Positions 8,484-17,529 of a stretch of 43,017 bases of DNA are shown here, piece by piece; positions within the stretch are counted from its first letter, which is position 1, and each line of letters begins with the position of its first letter. Under the pieces are notes generated by a model. It had not been told where the DNA came from. It worked only from the letters and a program-made list of their open reading frames with translations, and made no database searches. Position numbers and translations under genes: made by a program. Origin of the DNA: Planotetraspora sp. A-T 1434 (GTDB lineage Bacteria > Actinomycetota > Actinomycetes > Streptosporangiales > Streptosporangiaceae); NCBI RefSeq assembly GCF_025420585.1, contig NZ_JAOEGB010000041.1:1-43017 (forward strand), in the 5' to 3' direction.

Positions 8484-10076
8484 ATGACGGAGACCGCGAC
8501 CGCGACCGCGCCAAAGCGGTCGAGGGAAGTAATGATCGTACTGCCGGGCCTGATGCTGGCGATGATGCTGGCGATGCTCGACAACATGATCGTCGGTACG
8601 GCGATGCCGAGGATCGTCGGCGAGCTCAACGGCCTGGAGTACTTCACCTGGGTGACCACGGCATATGTCCTGGGCACCACGGTATCGACCCCGATCTGGG
8701 GCAAGCTCGGCGACCTCTACGGCCGCAAGAACATCTTCCTCGGGTCGATCGTCCTCTTCCTCGTCGGCTCCGCGCTCTGCGGCATGGCCGGCTCGTCCAT
8801 GTTCGGCGGCACGGCGAACGGCATGACGGAGCTCATCGCCTTCCGCGCCCTCCAGGGTCTCGGCGCCGGCGGCCTCATGGTCAACGTGATGGCGATCATC
8901 GGCGACCTGGTTCCGCCCCGCGAGCGTGGCCAGTACCAGGGCATCATGGCGGCGATGATGTCGCTCGCCATGATCGCGGGCCCGCTCGCCGGTGGCTTCA
9001 TCACCGACCACCTGAACTGGCGCTGGGCGTTCTACGTCAACCTGCCCCTCGGCGGCGTCGCGCTCCTGTGGCTGGTGCTCAAGCTGCACCTCCCCAAGTA
9101 CCGCACCGAGCACCGCATCGACTGGCTCGGGGCCGGCGTTCTGACCGTCGGCATCACCGCGCTCGTGCTGATCACCTCGTGGGGCGGCCAGGCGCACGGC
9201 TACCCGTGGGGCTCGTGGCAGATCCTGGGGCTGGCGGCCGTGGCGGTGGTCGCGCTCGGGCTCTTCATCCCGATCGAGCGGCGGGCGGCCGAGCCGGTCA
9301 TGCCGCTGCACGTGTTCCGCGACCGCAACTTCTCGCTGATCTCGCTGGTCGGCTTCCTGCTCGGCTTCGCGATGTTCGGCGCGATCAGCTTCATGCCGCT
9401 GTTCCAGCAGACCGTCCAGGGCGCGTCGGCGACCAACTCCGGCCTGCTCCTGCTGCCGATGATGGCCTCGATGATGGTCGTGTCGCTGTTCGTCGGCAGG
9501 GCGATCACCCAGACGGGCAAGTACAAGATCTACCCGGTTGTCGGCGGCGTGATCATGGCCGTCGGCATGTGGCTGCTGTCGCTCCAGGACGTCAACACCC
9601 CCGTCTGGCAGACCGGCGTGTTCATCGCCGTGCTGGGCCTCGGCATGGGCTTCCTGATGCAGACGAGCATGCTGATCGCGCAGAACAGCGTCGAGCAGAA
9701 GGACCTCGGCGTGGCCAGCAGCGCCTCGACGTTCTTCCGGTCGATCGGCGGTTCGTTCGGCGTCTCCCTGTTCGGCGCGATCTTCAACAACCACCTGGTG
9801 TCGGGTCTCACCGAGAGGTTCGGCGAGAAGGCCGCCCACGCGATCACCTCGGGCGGCGGCCAGATGAACCCGGCGGCCCTCGATCACCTGCCGCCGCAGA
9901 TCAAGACAGGGTTCCTGGAGTCGCTCGCCAACGCGATCAGCTCGGTCTTCGGCTGGGCCGTCCTGTTCGCCGTGCTGGTCCCGCTGATCGCGGCCTTCAT
10001 CAAGGAGATCCCGCTCCGGGGCGGCGCGACCTCCCCGAGTGAGAACCTCGAATCGGTGTCCGCCTCCTTCGAGTGA
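8484..10076 (+). CDS. DHA2-family (EmrB/QacA type) MFS drug efflux transporter
   Basis: A proton-coupled multidrug exporter of about 530 residues in the inner membrane, with about 14 predicted hydrophobic segments. Motif A is GKLGDLYGRKNIF. LDNMIVGTAMPRIVGEL is the DHA2 motif D region, and motif C-like glycines occur in AMIAGPLAGGFI. ATG 8484 is preferred because AAGGGGG sits about 8 bases upstream; an in-frame ATG at 8430 lies before the second operator. It is divergent from tetR and ends at a strong terminator. Drug specificity cannot be read from the sequence. Confidence 0.94.
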   Translation: MTETATATAPKRSREVMIVLPGLMLAMMLAMLDNMIVGTAMPRIVGELNGLEYFTWVTTAYVLGTTVSTPIWGKLGDLYGRKNIFLGSIVLFLVGSALCGMAGSSMFGGTANGMTELIAFRALQGLGAGGLMVNVMAIIGDLVPPRERGQYQGIMAAMMSLAMIAGPLAGGFITDHLNWRWAFYVNLPLGGVALLWLVLKLHLPKYRTEHRIDWLGAGVLTVGITALVLITSWGGQAHGYPWGSWQILGLAAVAVVALGLFIPIERRAAEPVMPLHVFRDRNFSLISLVGFLLGFAMFGAISFMPLFQQTVQGASATNSGLLLLPMMASMMVVSLFVGRAITQTGKYKIYPVVGGVIMAVGMWLLSLQDVNTPVWQTGVFIAVLGLGMGFLMQTSMLIAQNSVEQKDLGVASSASTFFRSIGGSFGVSLFGAIFNNHLVSGLTERFGEKAAHAITSGGGQMNPAALDHLPPQIKTGFLESLANAISSVFGWAVLFAVLVPLIAAFIKEIPLRGGATSPSENLESVSASFE

Positions 10077-10083
10077 CCCCGGC

Positions 10084-10125
10084 CCTGTACGGCTTACGCC
10101 CCCGCGCGGGCGTAAGCCGTACAGG
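10084..10125. terminator. Bidirectional intrinsic terminator
   Basis: A perfect 18-bp inverted repeat (arms 10084-10101 and 10108-10125, loop CCGCGC) lies exactly between the convergent pump and gnd genes. It can serve both strands. There is no clear T-run, as is usual in high-GC actinomycetes. Confidence 0.9.
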
Positions 10126-10129
10126 TCGT

Positions 10130-11578
10130 TCAGGCGGGCCTTTCCACCCGGTCGCCGGACCAGTCGGTGTGGAAGGAGCCGTCCCGGTCGACGCGCCGAT
10201 AGGTGTGGGCGCCGAAGTAGTCCCGCAGGCCCTGCAGGAGCGCCGCCGGGAGGCGGTCCCTGCGCAGGCCGTCGTAGTACGCCAGGGCCGACGAGAACCC
10301 GGGCGTCGGGACGCCGATGGTGGCCGCGGTCGCCACGACGCGGCGCCAGGAGTCCTGGGCCAGGGCGAGCGCGGCGGAGAACGTGGGATCGACCAGCAGC
10401 GTCGGCAGGCCGGGGTCGGCGTCGTAGGCCGACCGGATCCGGTCGAGGAACCGCGCCCTGATGATGCAGCCGCCGCGCCAGATCGTGGCCATCGCCCCAA
10501 GGTCGATGTCCCAGCCGTACTCCTTGCTCGCCGCCGCCATCTGGTCGAACCCCTGGGCGTAGGCGACGATCTTCGAGGCGTACAGCGCCCGGCGCACGTC
10601 CTCGACGAAGTCCCCGTCCTGGGCGGCCGCGTGCGGACCGGCGAGCGACCGCGCGGCGGCGCGCTGCTCGGGGTGGCCGGACAGGGCTCGGGCGAACACC
10701 GCCTCGGCGATGCCGGTCACCGGGATGCCGAGGTCGAGCGCGCTCTGCACCGTCCAGCGGCCGGTGCCCTTCTGCTCGGCCTGGTCGACGATGACGTCCA
10801 CGAACGGCGTGCCGGTCTCCGCGTCGGTGTGACCGAGCACCTCGGCGGTGATCTCGATGAGGTACGACTCGAGCTCGCCCTCGTTCCACTCGCGGAAGAC
10901 GTCGGCCAGCTGCGCCGGGGTGAGCGCGAGCGCCTGCCTGAGCAGGTCGTAGGACTCCGCTATGAGCTGCATGTCGGCGTACTCGATGCCGTTGTGCACC
11001 ATCTTCACGAAGTGGCCGGCGCCGTCCGGGCCCACGTGGACGCAGCACGGCGTCCCACCGACCTTGGCGGCGATGTCCTCCAGCAGCGGGCCGAGCGTCT
11101 TGTACGCCTCGGCGGCGCCGCCGGGCATGATGCTGGGCCCGTTGAGCGCCCCCTCCTCGCCGCCGGAGATGCCGGTGCCGACGAAGTGGATGCCGCGCGC
11201 CTTCAGCGCCTCCTCCCTCCGGCGGGTGTCCTCGAAGTTCGCGTTTCCGCCATCGATGATCATGTCGCCGGGCTCCATGCACGCGGCCAGCTCCTCGATC
11301 ACCGCGTCGGTGGGCGCTCCGGCCTTGACCATGATGATCGCCTTGCGCGGCCGTTCGAGTGACGCGACGAACTCCTCGACCGAGCCGGACGGGATGAACA
11401 CGCCCTCGTCCCGGTGGTCCTCCATGAACTGCGTGGTGCGGCTCTCGGTCCGGTTGTGGATCGCGACCACGTGGCCGTGATGGGCGAAGTTCCGGGCCAG
11501 GTTGCGCCCCATCGTCGCCAGACCGGTCACTCCGATATCTGCTTTGTCCATACCTGCGTTGTCCATATGCCTAGTCAT
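10130..11578 (-). CDS. gnd: 6-phosphogluconate dehydrogenase, decarboxylating
   Basis: Oxidative pentose phosphate pathway enzyme converting 6-phosphogluconate to ribulose 5-phosphate, CO2 and NADPH. The 482-residue product matches the long form of the family. It has the Rossmann start DIGVTGLATMGRNLARN, the NADP-discriminating NRT, the substrate loop VGTGISGGEEGALNGPSIMPGG, catalytic Lys in GHFVKMVHNGIEY, and the C-terminal tail with the YRRVDRDGSFHTDW signature. Three in-frame ATGs (11578, 11566, 11551) could serve as start. 11578 is used because GAGG lies about 10 bases upstream. It is a single gene with no zwf or other pentose phosphate partner in the window. Confidence 0.95.
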   Translation of the reverse strand: MTRHMDNAGMDKADIGVTGLATMGRNLARNFAHHGHVVAIHNRTESRTTQFMEDHRDEGVFIPSGSVEEFVASLERPRKAIIMVKAGAPTDAVIEELAACMEPGDMIIDGGNANFEDTRRREEALKARGIHFVGTGISGGEEGALNGPSIMPGGAAEAYKTLGPLLEDIAAKVGGTPCCVHVGPDGAGHFVKMVHNGIEYADMQLIAESYDLLRQALALTPAQLADVFREWNEGELESYLIEITAEVLGHTDAETGTPFVDVIVDQAEQKGTGRWTVQSALDLGIPVTGIAEAVFARALSGHPEQRAAARSLAGPHAAAQDGDFVEDVRRALYASKIVAYAQGFDQMAAASKEYGWDIDLGAMATIWRGGCIIRARFLDRIRSAYDADPGLPTLLVDPTFSAALALAQDSWRRVVATAATIGVPTPGFSSALAYYDGLRRDRLPAALLQGLRDYFGAHTYRRVDRDGSFHTDWSGDRVERPA

Positions 11579-11650
11579 ATACCGTCCGCCTCGTCGGATG
11601 GGGCACCGGCTGTGCCATGGGGACGCGCGTCCCCATGGCCCGGCGCCCGC

Positions 11651-12769
11651 TCAGTATCCGTAGCCGCCCGAGTGCGAGTGCGACGGGGAGGCCGACGGGG
11701 ACGGGGACGTCCCGGCGCCGGCCGGTCGGATCAGCCCGAGCAGGCCGTGCTGCGCCCTGCCGATCCCGGCCGAGAACCACAGCGCGTCCGTGCCGCCGTT
11801 CTGCGCCGTGCCGGGCTCCAGGTCCCACAGCCCCTCGATCGCGATGGCCGTGCCGTCCGTCTTGCGGAGTGGCCCGAGGTAGCGGCCGGTGCGCCGGTTG
11901 TACGCGTTGACCCAGCCGTCGCCGAAGTTGCCGACGAGGAGCGCCCCGGCGTAGGGGCCGAAGCCCTGGGGCGCGAGGGTCATCGCCCACGGCGCGTTGA
12001 GCGGGCCCCTGCTCGCGAACCGGCGCAGGTAACGGCCCCCGGGGCTGAACTGGCTGACGAAGCCCCTGCCCCGGCCCGCCACGGGCTTGCCCGTCCGCGG
12101 GTCGCGCTTGGCGTACGCGACGAAGACCGAGCCCCCGACCACCTCGACGTTGAAGGGGGAGTAGTCCGGCGGCAGGAACGGGTCCCGGAACTGGCGCCGC
12201 GTGAGCCGTACCCGGTCGAAGTCGTCGTCGAAGACGTGGATCCGGCCGTGCGAGAAGGACGGCGCCAGCAGGAACGTGCCGCGGTCGGTCTCCATGAGGG
12301 CCAGCCCCTTGTAGTCGGCGCCCCGGGTGAAGGCGCCGATGACGGCGTGGTTGGGGTCCGCCTTGGCGCTCCAGGCGGTGATCGCGCCGCTGGGGCTGGA
12401 GAAGATGAACGACGCCGGGGCCGTCCCGAGCTTTCCCTTGATGGTGAAGTTCTCGCCGGTGTAGAACACCTGGCCGGTGGGGGTGCCGCCGGGGATCCAC
12501 ACCTGCGTGGGGGCCTTCTTCACGGTCCCCGCGCCGCCCGTGTAGACGGTGGCGCCGCCGGTGCCCGCGTCGGACACCCACAGGGTCGCGCCCATGGCGA
12601 GGCCCCACGGATTGATCAGCTTGGGGTCCGTGACGGCGGCCTTGCCCGCGACGTCCGAGACCAGATCGACCTCGGTGAACCTGGCCGGCGGGCTGGAATA
12701 CGCGGGGACCGCGCCGACGAGTGTCAGCGCGAGCGGCGCGGCGCAGAGCGTGACGATACGTGCCCGCAT
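11651..12769 (-). CDS. Secreted TIGR03118-family protein
   Basis: An exported protein of about 372 residues. Residues 1-26 form a Sec signal peptide (MRARIVTLCAAPLALTLVGA, cleavage near AYS). The mature part has repeated beta-propeller-like strands such as LINPWGLAMG, LWVSDAGTGGATVY, NAPWAMTLAPQGFGPYAG and LWDLEPGTAQNGGTDALWFS, diagnostic of the TIGR03118 family. The tail is a Ser/Pro/His-rich linker ending GGYGY. ATG 12769 is preceded by GAGGAG at ideal spacing, so the longer frame upstream is rejected. The function of the family is unknown. Confidence 0.85.
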   Translation of the reverse strand: MRARIVTLCAAPLALTLVGAVPAYSSPPARFTEVDLVSDVAGKAAVTDPKLINPWGLAMGATLWVSDAGTGGATVYTGGAGTVKKAPTQVWIPGGTPTGQVFYTGENFTIKGKLGTAPASFIFSSPSGAITAWSAKADPNHAVIGAFTRGADYKGLALMETDRGTFLLAPSFSHGRIHVFDDDFDRVRLTRRQFRDPFLPPDYSPFNVEVVGGSVFVAYAKRDPRTGKPVAGRGRGFVSQFSPGGRYLRRFASRGPLNAPWAMTLAPQGFGPYAGALLVGNFGDGWVNAYNRRTGRYLGPLRKTDGTAIAIEGLWDLEPGTAQNGGTDALWFSAGIGRAQHGLLGLIRPAGAGTSPSPSASPSHSHSGGYGY

Positions 12770-12919
12770 GGGGTCTCCTCTATGGACGGTGCGTCGGCAT
12801 GCCCTTACGCCGGGAGATACGCCGTCCCACTCCGGAGGGTTCACCCGAGCCGGCACAGCCGGTTGGCACAAGGGGAGGCAAGGTAGTGTGCCGCGTCACA
12901 TATGATGACGGAAACCTGT

Positions 12920-12935
12920 AAACCCGACGGGTTTT
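12920..12935 (+). terminator. Small hairpin with T-run (weak terminator candidate)
   Basis: AAACCC, a 3-base loop, then GGGTTTT forms a 6-bp stem with a short T-run. It lies in the 298-bp space between the divergent TIGR03118 and propeller genes, where a true terminator is not expected. It may instead be an attenuator-like leader element of the downstream gene. No gene is seen in this gap. Confidence 0.3.
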
Positions 12936-13067
12936 GTATAGAGATGGCACTCTGAGGCGAGTGAGGCTTGGTGTCCTCCGCGATCCCTGTTATGAGGAGA
13001 GCCTAGAGCCGGTCCTCTTGGCCGAGGTCCGGGCCGTCCCCATCGTCATTATGTGGAGAAGATCGAC

Positions 13068-13937
13068 GTGTTCATACCGCAGCCGGAACGGTCAGTCGTC
13101 GCGGTTCCCCCACCCGGAGACGGGCCCGGGTTCTGGTCCGGGGCGCCCAGCGCCGTGAGCAAGGACGGGTGGATCTACCTCGCCTACCGGCTGCGCCGCC
13201 CGATCGGCGAGGGCAGGGGATACGCGGTCGAGGTGGCGAGATCGGCCGACGGGGAGCACTTCGAGACCCTGCTCACGATCACCAAAGAGGACATGAAGAC
13301 GGAGTCGCTGGAGCGACCCACCCTCGTGGTAACCCCGGAGGGCGTCTGGCGGCTGTACCTGAGCTGCGCGACGTACGGCACCAAGCACTGGCGGGTGGAG
13401 GTCATCGAGGCCGCCGACCCCGCCTCCTTCGACCCCGGCGACGCGCGCGTGGTCCTGCCCGGAGACCTCAAGACCGGCGTCAAGGATCCCGTGATCGTGC
13501 ACCACGACGGCCTGTGGCACCTGTGGGCGTCCTGCCACCCGCTCGACGACCCCCAGGAAGCCGACCAGATGGTCACCGACTACGCGACCAGCGTCGACGG
13601 GATCGAATGGTCGTGGCAGGGGACCGCCCTCGACCGGCGGCCCGGCGCGTGGGACTCCCGCGGCGTGCGCGTCAGCGCGGTGAGCTTCACCGGCGAGACC
13701 GTGATCGCCTACTACGACGGCAGGGCGTCGGCCGAGGAGAACTACGAGGAGCGCACGGGCGTCGCGATCGGCCCGGACCCGTCGACGCTGACGGCGACCG
13801 GGACGGAACCCGCCGCCCAGTCGGCGCACGGCGGGCTGCGCTATCTCGACATCGTCCCCGTCCAGGGCGGCCACCGGCTCTACTACGAGCTGACCCGGCC
13901 CGACGGCGCGCACGAACTGCGCACCGAGCTACGCTGA
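13068..13937 (+). CDS. Five-bladed beta-propeller protein, glycosidase-like (GH43/GH32 fold)
   Basis: About 289 residues without a signal peptide. The blades show the arrangement seen in GH43/GH32-like propellers: WSGAPSAVSKDGWIYLAYRL, YAVEVARSADGEHF, ERPTLVVTPEGVWRLYLSC, GVKDPVIVHHDGLWHLWASC, TSVDGIEWSWQG and RGVRVSAVSF. KDPVIVHHDG resembles the active-site strand of such glycosidases, but complete catalysis cannot be assigned. GTG 13068 is favoured because GGAG lies 9-10 bases ahead; GTG 13053 is in the same frame. The last 9 bp overlap the convergent sulfotransferase gene. Substrate unknown; an intracellular oligosaccharide enzyme is a guess. Confidence 0.65.
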   Translation: MFIPQPERSVVAVPPPGDGPGFWSGAPSAVSKDGWIYLAYRLRRPIGEGRGYAVEVARSADGEHFETLLTITKEDMKTESLERPTLVVTPEGVWRLYLSCATYGTKHWRVEVIEAADPASFDPGDARVVLPGDLKTGVKDPVIVHHDGLWHLWASCHPLDDPQEADQMVTDYATSVDGIEWSWQGTALDRRPGAWDSRGVRVSAVSFTGETVIAYYDGRASAEENYEERTGVAIGPDPSTLTATGTEPAAQSAHGGLRYLDIVPVQGGHRLYYELTRPDGAHELRTELR

Positions 13938-14903
13938 CCGGCCTCTCGGGCGGCCGTTGCGGGCCTGCCGCTGGCCGGAGGGCCGGCTGCCCACGAGGCC
14001 GCCCGACCTCTCGCGGGGCCGGAGCCAGTCGCTGAAGTCCTCGTCCGTCACGTCCTGCAGGACTGCGATGTCGGCGGCGAAGTAGGACAGCAGCTCCTGC
14101 CGTTCCGGCCAGGTCAGCGGCCGGCGCGCGCGGCCCTCCCGCTGGAGGACCCGTTCGAGCGGCGCCGTGAGCCGCTGCCCCAGCACCCGGTCGCCCAGCC
14201 GTACGAGCTGGGAGAGGACCTCGTGGCGGCGGCTCTCCGGGGGGTGGGCCGTGACGTTCTCCTTGGGCACCTCGCCGACCAGGCCCCGCTCGACGCCGAG
14301 GAACCCGCAGATGCGGTCCAGCGTGTCGGCCGGGCGGTCCACCAGGTCGCGGTAGCGGAACAGGAGCACCTGCTCGCGCGGGAAGAGGGTGAACAGGTGC
14401 CGCAGCTGCTCGCCGTACCGGCCGAGGCCGATGTAGTGCCAGAACGGAGCCCAGCCCGCCGCGACGCGGCGCTTCTCCTCCGCGCAGGCCTGGATCACGT
14501 CGCCGATGGGCTCCAGGCCGGCGGACCACAGGTGGGTCCAGTTCGAATGCGCCCGCTCCACGGGGTCACGCAGCGACACGATGAGCTTGGCGCCGGGGAC
14601 CGTCTCCCGGATCCGCCGCTGGGCGGCCAGGTCGTAGAGGTAGAAGGGCGTCGACTCGCCGCGGAGCGTCCCCGGGGGGGCGTCCTCGAACAGCGCCTCG
14701 TAGTCATCCCGCCGCCACACGTGCTCACGGTAGGTCTCGGCGTCGCCCGGACCGCCCCTGGCCGGCGGCGGCCCATCGGTGAGGAAGAACTTCGGTTCCT
14801 TGACGGCCGACAGGTAAAGCCCCGGATGGCGGGCCAAGGCGGCGTGCAGGGCAGTGGTGCCGGCTTTCGGCACTCCGATCACCAGGAAGTCGGGCAGGGC
14901 CAT
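13929..14903 (-). CDS. PAPS-dependent sulfotransferase family protein
   Basis: A cytosolic enzyme of about 324 residues that would transfer sulfate from PAPS to an acceptor. The 5'-phosphosulfate loop is VPKAGTTAL near residue 13, and the 3'-phosphate motif is VSLRDPVERAHSNW. FLGVERG is seen near the C-terminal half. The last 30 residues are Arg/Gly-rich and look disordered. ATG 14903 is preferred over ATG 14909: GGAGG directly abuts the latter but sits 6 bases from the former. No biosynthetic cluster surrounds it, so the acceptor is unknown. Confidence 0.88.
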   Translation of the reverse strand: MALPDFLVIGVPKAGTTALHAALARHPGLYLSAVKEPKFFLTDGPPPARGGPGDAETYREHVWRRDDYEALFEDAPPGTLRGESTPFYLYDLAAQRRIRETVPGAKLIVSLRDPVERAHSNWTHLWSAGLEPIGDVIQACAEEKRRVAAGWAPFWHYIGLGRYGEQLRHLFTLFPREQVLLFRYRDLVDRPADTLDRICGFLGVERGLVGEVPKENVTAHPPESRRHEVLSQLVRLGDRVLGQRLTAPLERVLQREGRARRPLTWPERQELLSYFAADIAVLQDVTDEDFSDWLRPRERSGGLVGSRPSGQRQARNGRPRGRSA

Positions 14904-15065
14904 GGCCATCCTCCGCCACTTCTTCTCGGGGCCACTCGTTCTAGGCCACTTTTCCTACAAGATTAGTATGAAATGCTACCTCCTGCGTAGAATTCCATCA
15001 CAGATGATGTACCACCCCGGTCAGGGCCCTATCCGGGGCCTCGCCCGGGGGGTCGCCCCCGTCGC

Positions 15066-15527
15066 TCAGCCGCTCAGGAGGGCGGGCCGTGCCGCTGAGC
15101 GAGTCGTCCCGCACCGGCCCCTGAGGGTCTCGAGCCAGATCTCGAACCAGACCTCGTTCCGGCCGCCCTCTCGGACGATTCCCCACCGGTCGGACAGCGC
15201 GTCCAGCAGCGGGAGGCCCCGCCCGCTGGAGCCGTTCGGCACGGCGTGGCCCGCGCAGGGCGGTCTGGCGGACCCGTCGTCCTGCACGCAGATCCGCACC
15301 CGGTCCGGCAGGCAGGACACGGTGATGGTGAAGGTGCCGCCATCGCCCGACCGCGAGTGGATGACCGCGTTGGTGACGATCTCGCTGGTCAGCAGCACGC
15401 AGTCGTCGTGCCGTGGATGGTCGCGGCCCAGCGTCGCCGACACCAGCCTGCGCGCCCGCCCGACCTGCACCCGTCCGCCGGCGAGCCGCGCCACGCGGTT
15501 CCCCGCGCCGTCCCCCAAGATCTCCAT
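15066..15527 (-). CDS. RsbW/SpoIIAB-like ATP-binding regulatory kinase
   Basis: A small (153 residues) HATPase_c_2 protein of the anti-sigma/phosphatase-switch type common in actinomycetes. The N-box is LLTSEIVTNAVIHS, the G1 box is VCVQDDGSARPP-like (ICVQDDG in the sequence), and the G2 box is SSGRGLPLLDALSDRWG. Such proteins bind sigma factors or act on anti-anti-sigma factors by Ser phosphorylation. No STAS-domain partner or sigma gene is adjacent. The ATG lacks a clear Shine-Dalgarno site and may be translated leaderless. Confidence 0.85.
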   Translation of the reverse strand: MEILGDGAGNRVARLAGGRVQVGRARRLVSATLGRDHPRHDDCVLLTSEIVTNAVIHSRSGDGGTFTITVSCLPDRVRICVQDDGSARPPCAGHAVPNGSSGRGLPLLDALSDRWGIVREGGRNEVWFEIWLETLRGRCGTTRSAARPALLSG

Positions 15528-15633
15528 GTAAGACAGGACGCCCGCCCGTCAACCCGAGATGTCACGAGAAAGTAGGAGTGTGCTTGCCTGGCGGATCGGG
15601 AATGCCATGCCGCCGGTAAATGTCTGATGAGAC

Positions 15634-17514
15634 GTGACGGAATCCCAGGGAACCCTGTCGGGCCGGACCGCGTGGGTGCGGCGTTTCGACACGCCTCTGC
15701 GCGAGTTCCTCCGCACCGAGACCGGCAGCGCCGCCATCCTCCTCGCCGCCACGCTGGCCGCCCTGGCGTGGGCCAACATCGACCTCCGGTCGTACGAGGC
15801 CCTCTGGGGGACGGGGCTGTCGATCCGCCTCGGCGGCTGGGGCCTGTCCCAGGACCTGCGGCACTGGGTCAACACCGGGCTGATGACGTTCTTCTTCCTG
15901 GTCGTGGGGCTGGAGGCAAGGCGCGAGTTCGACATGGGCGAGCTGCGCGACCGCCGGCGGCTGGCGCTCCCGCTCGTGGCCGGGGTCGGCGGCATGATCG
16001 TCCCCGTCGCGATCTACCTTCTGTTCAACGCCGGCCTGCCGTCCGTGCACGGCTGGGGCGCCGCGATGTCGACGGACACGGCGTTCGCCCTCGGGATGCT
16101 CGCCCTGGTGGCGAGGCGGCTCCCCGCCCGCGCGCACACCTACATGCTCACCGTCACCGTCGTGGACGACCTCGTCGCGCTGTGCGTGATCGCGATCTTC
16201 TACAGCGAGCACGTGCGGCCGCTCGCGCTTCTCGCCGCGACCGGGATCTTCGCCGTGGTCCTCCTCGTCCGGTCCCTCGGCGTACGGCAGGGCATCGTGT
16301 ACGCACTGCTCGGGGTGGCGGCCTGGGTGGCGCTGTTCAAGTCGGGCGTGGAGCCGGTCGTGCTCGGCCTGGCCATGGGGATGGTGGCCTACGCGTCCCC
16401 GGCGGCGCGCGGCGACCTGGAGCGTGCGACCGACCTGTTCCGGCTCTTCCGCGAGCAGCCGACCCCCGAGCTGGCCAGATCGGCGGGTGTGGGGCTGGCC
16501 CGGGCTCTCTCGCCGAACGACCGGCTCCAGCAGATCTACCACCCGTGGACGAGCTATCTGATCGTGCCCCTTTTCGCATTGTCGAACGCGGGGGTCGCGA
16601 TCAGCGGCGACTTCCTGTCGCGGGCCCTCACCTCACCCATCACGCTGGGAATCGTGCTGGCCTACGTCGTGGGCAAGCCGATCGGGATCATCGGGTCGAG
16701 CTGGCTCGTCACCCGCCTGACCCGGGGCGGCGTGCGGCCACCCGTCGGCTGGGCGGCCGTCGCGAGCGGCGGCACGATCGCCGGGATCGGCTTCACCGTC
16801 TCCCTGCTGATCGCCACCCTCGCCTTCAGCGGGGAGCGGCTGGAGGAGGCCAAGTTCGGCATTCTGGCGGCGGCGCTGCTGGCGTCGGTGCTGACCTGGA
16901 TCCTCTCCCGCGCCATCGCCCTGCTGCCGCCCCTGGTGCGGACCCGGGCGGTGCTCGGCACCGCCGAGAGCATCATCGACCTCGCCGCTCCCGTCGATCC
17001 GGAGCGCGACCACCTGCGGGGCCCGGACGAAGCGCTGGTGACCGTGGTCGAGTACGGCGACTTCGAGTGCCCCTACTGTGGCATGGCGGAGCCGGTCGTG
17101 CGTGAGCTGCTCAGGGACTTCGGGGACGTCCGCTACGTCTGGCGGCACCTTCCGCTGCGCGACGTCCACCCCTCCGCGCAGCTCGCGGCGGAGGCGGCCG
17201 AGGCCGCGGCTGAGCAGGGCGCGTTCTGGGAGATGCACGACCTGCTGCTCGACCACCAGGGCGACCTTCTGCTTCCCGACCTCGTCGGCTACGCCGAGGG
17301 CCTGGGGCTCGACGTCGAGCGGTTCCGCCGGGACCTGGAGGACCACGTGGGAGCCGCCCGGATCGCCGAGGACATCGACTCCGCCGACATCAGCGGCGTC
17401 TCGGGCACGCCGACCTTCTTCGTGAACGGCCGGCGGCACCACGGCGCCTACGACATCACGACGCTCTCGGCCGCCGTGCGGGCGGCGAAGGCGCGAGCGA
17501 TCCTGGTGTCGTAG
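15634..17514 (+). CDS. nhaA: Na+/H+ antiporter NhaA fused to a DsbA-like thioredoxin domain
   Basis: A 626-residue fusion. Residues 1-430 are NhaA, with the ion-binding pair VVDDLVAL (Asp about 178 and 179), [16 protein letters not shown] and [15 protein letters not shown], which would exchange Na+ for protons to keep pH and sodium in check. Residues 460-626 form a DsbA-like domain with the redox site FECPYCG (Cys about 479 and 482) and the cis-Pro loop [12 protein letters not shown]. The GTG start at 15634 gives [11 protein letters not shown]. NhaA-DsbA fusions are known in actinobacteria, but the role of the redox domain is not established; thiol control of the antiporter is only a guess. 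Confidence 0.93.
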   Translation: MTESQGTLSGRTAWVRRFDTPLREFLRTETGSAAILLAATLAALAWANIDLRSYEALWGTGLSIRLGGWGLSQDLRHWVNTGLMTFFFLVVGLEARREFDMGELRDRRRLALPLVAGVGGMIVPVAIYLLFNAGLPSVHGWGAAMSTDTAFALGMLALVARRLPARAHTYMLTVTVVDDLVALCVIAIFYSEHVRPLALLAATGIFAVVLLVRSLGVRQGIVYALLGVAAWVALFKSGVEPVVLGLAMGMVAYASPAARGDLERATDLFRLFREQPTPELARSAGVGLARALSPNDRLQQIYHPWTSYLIVPLFALSNAGVAISGDFLSRALTSPITLGIVLAYVVGKPIGIIGSSWLVTRLTRGGVRPPVGWAAVASGGTIAGIGFTVSLLIATLAFSGERLEEAKFGILAAALLASVLTWILSRAIALLPPLVRTRAVLGTAESIIDLAAPVDPERDHLRGPDEALVTVVEYGDFECPYCGMAEPVVRELLRDFGDVRYVWRHLPLRDVHPSAQLAAEAAEAAAEQGAFWEMHDLLLDHQGDLLLPDLVGYAEGLGLDVERFRRDLEDHVGAARIAEDIDSADISGVSGTPTFFVNGRRHHGAYDITTLSAAVRAAKARAILVS

Positions 17515-17529
17515 GCGACCGGCGGGGGA

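Noticed and set aside
8469-11282. Very long minus-strand open frame across the efflux pump and gnd
   Set aside because: It is antisense to the pump and out of frame with gnd; Arg/His-rich composition is the usual high-GC shadow.
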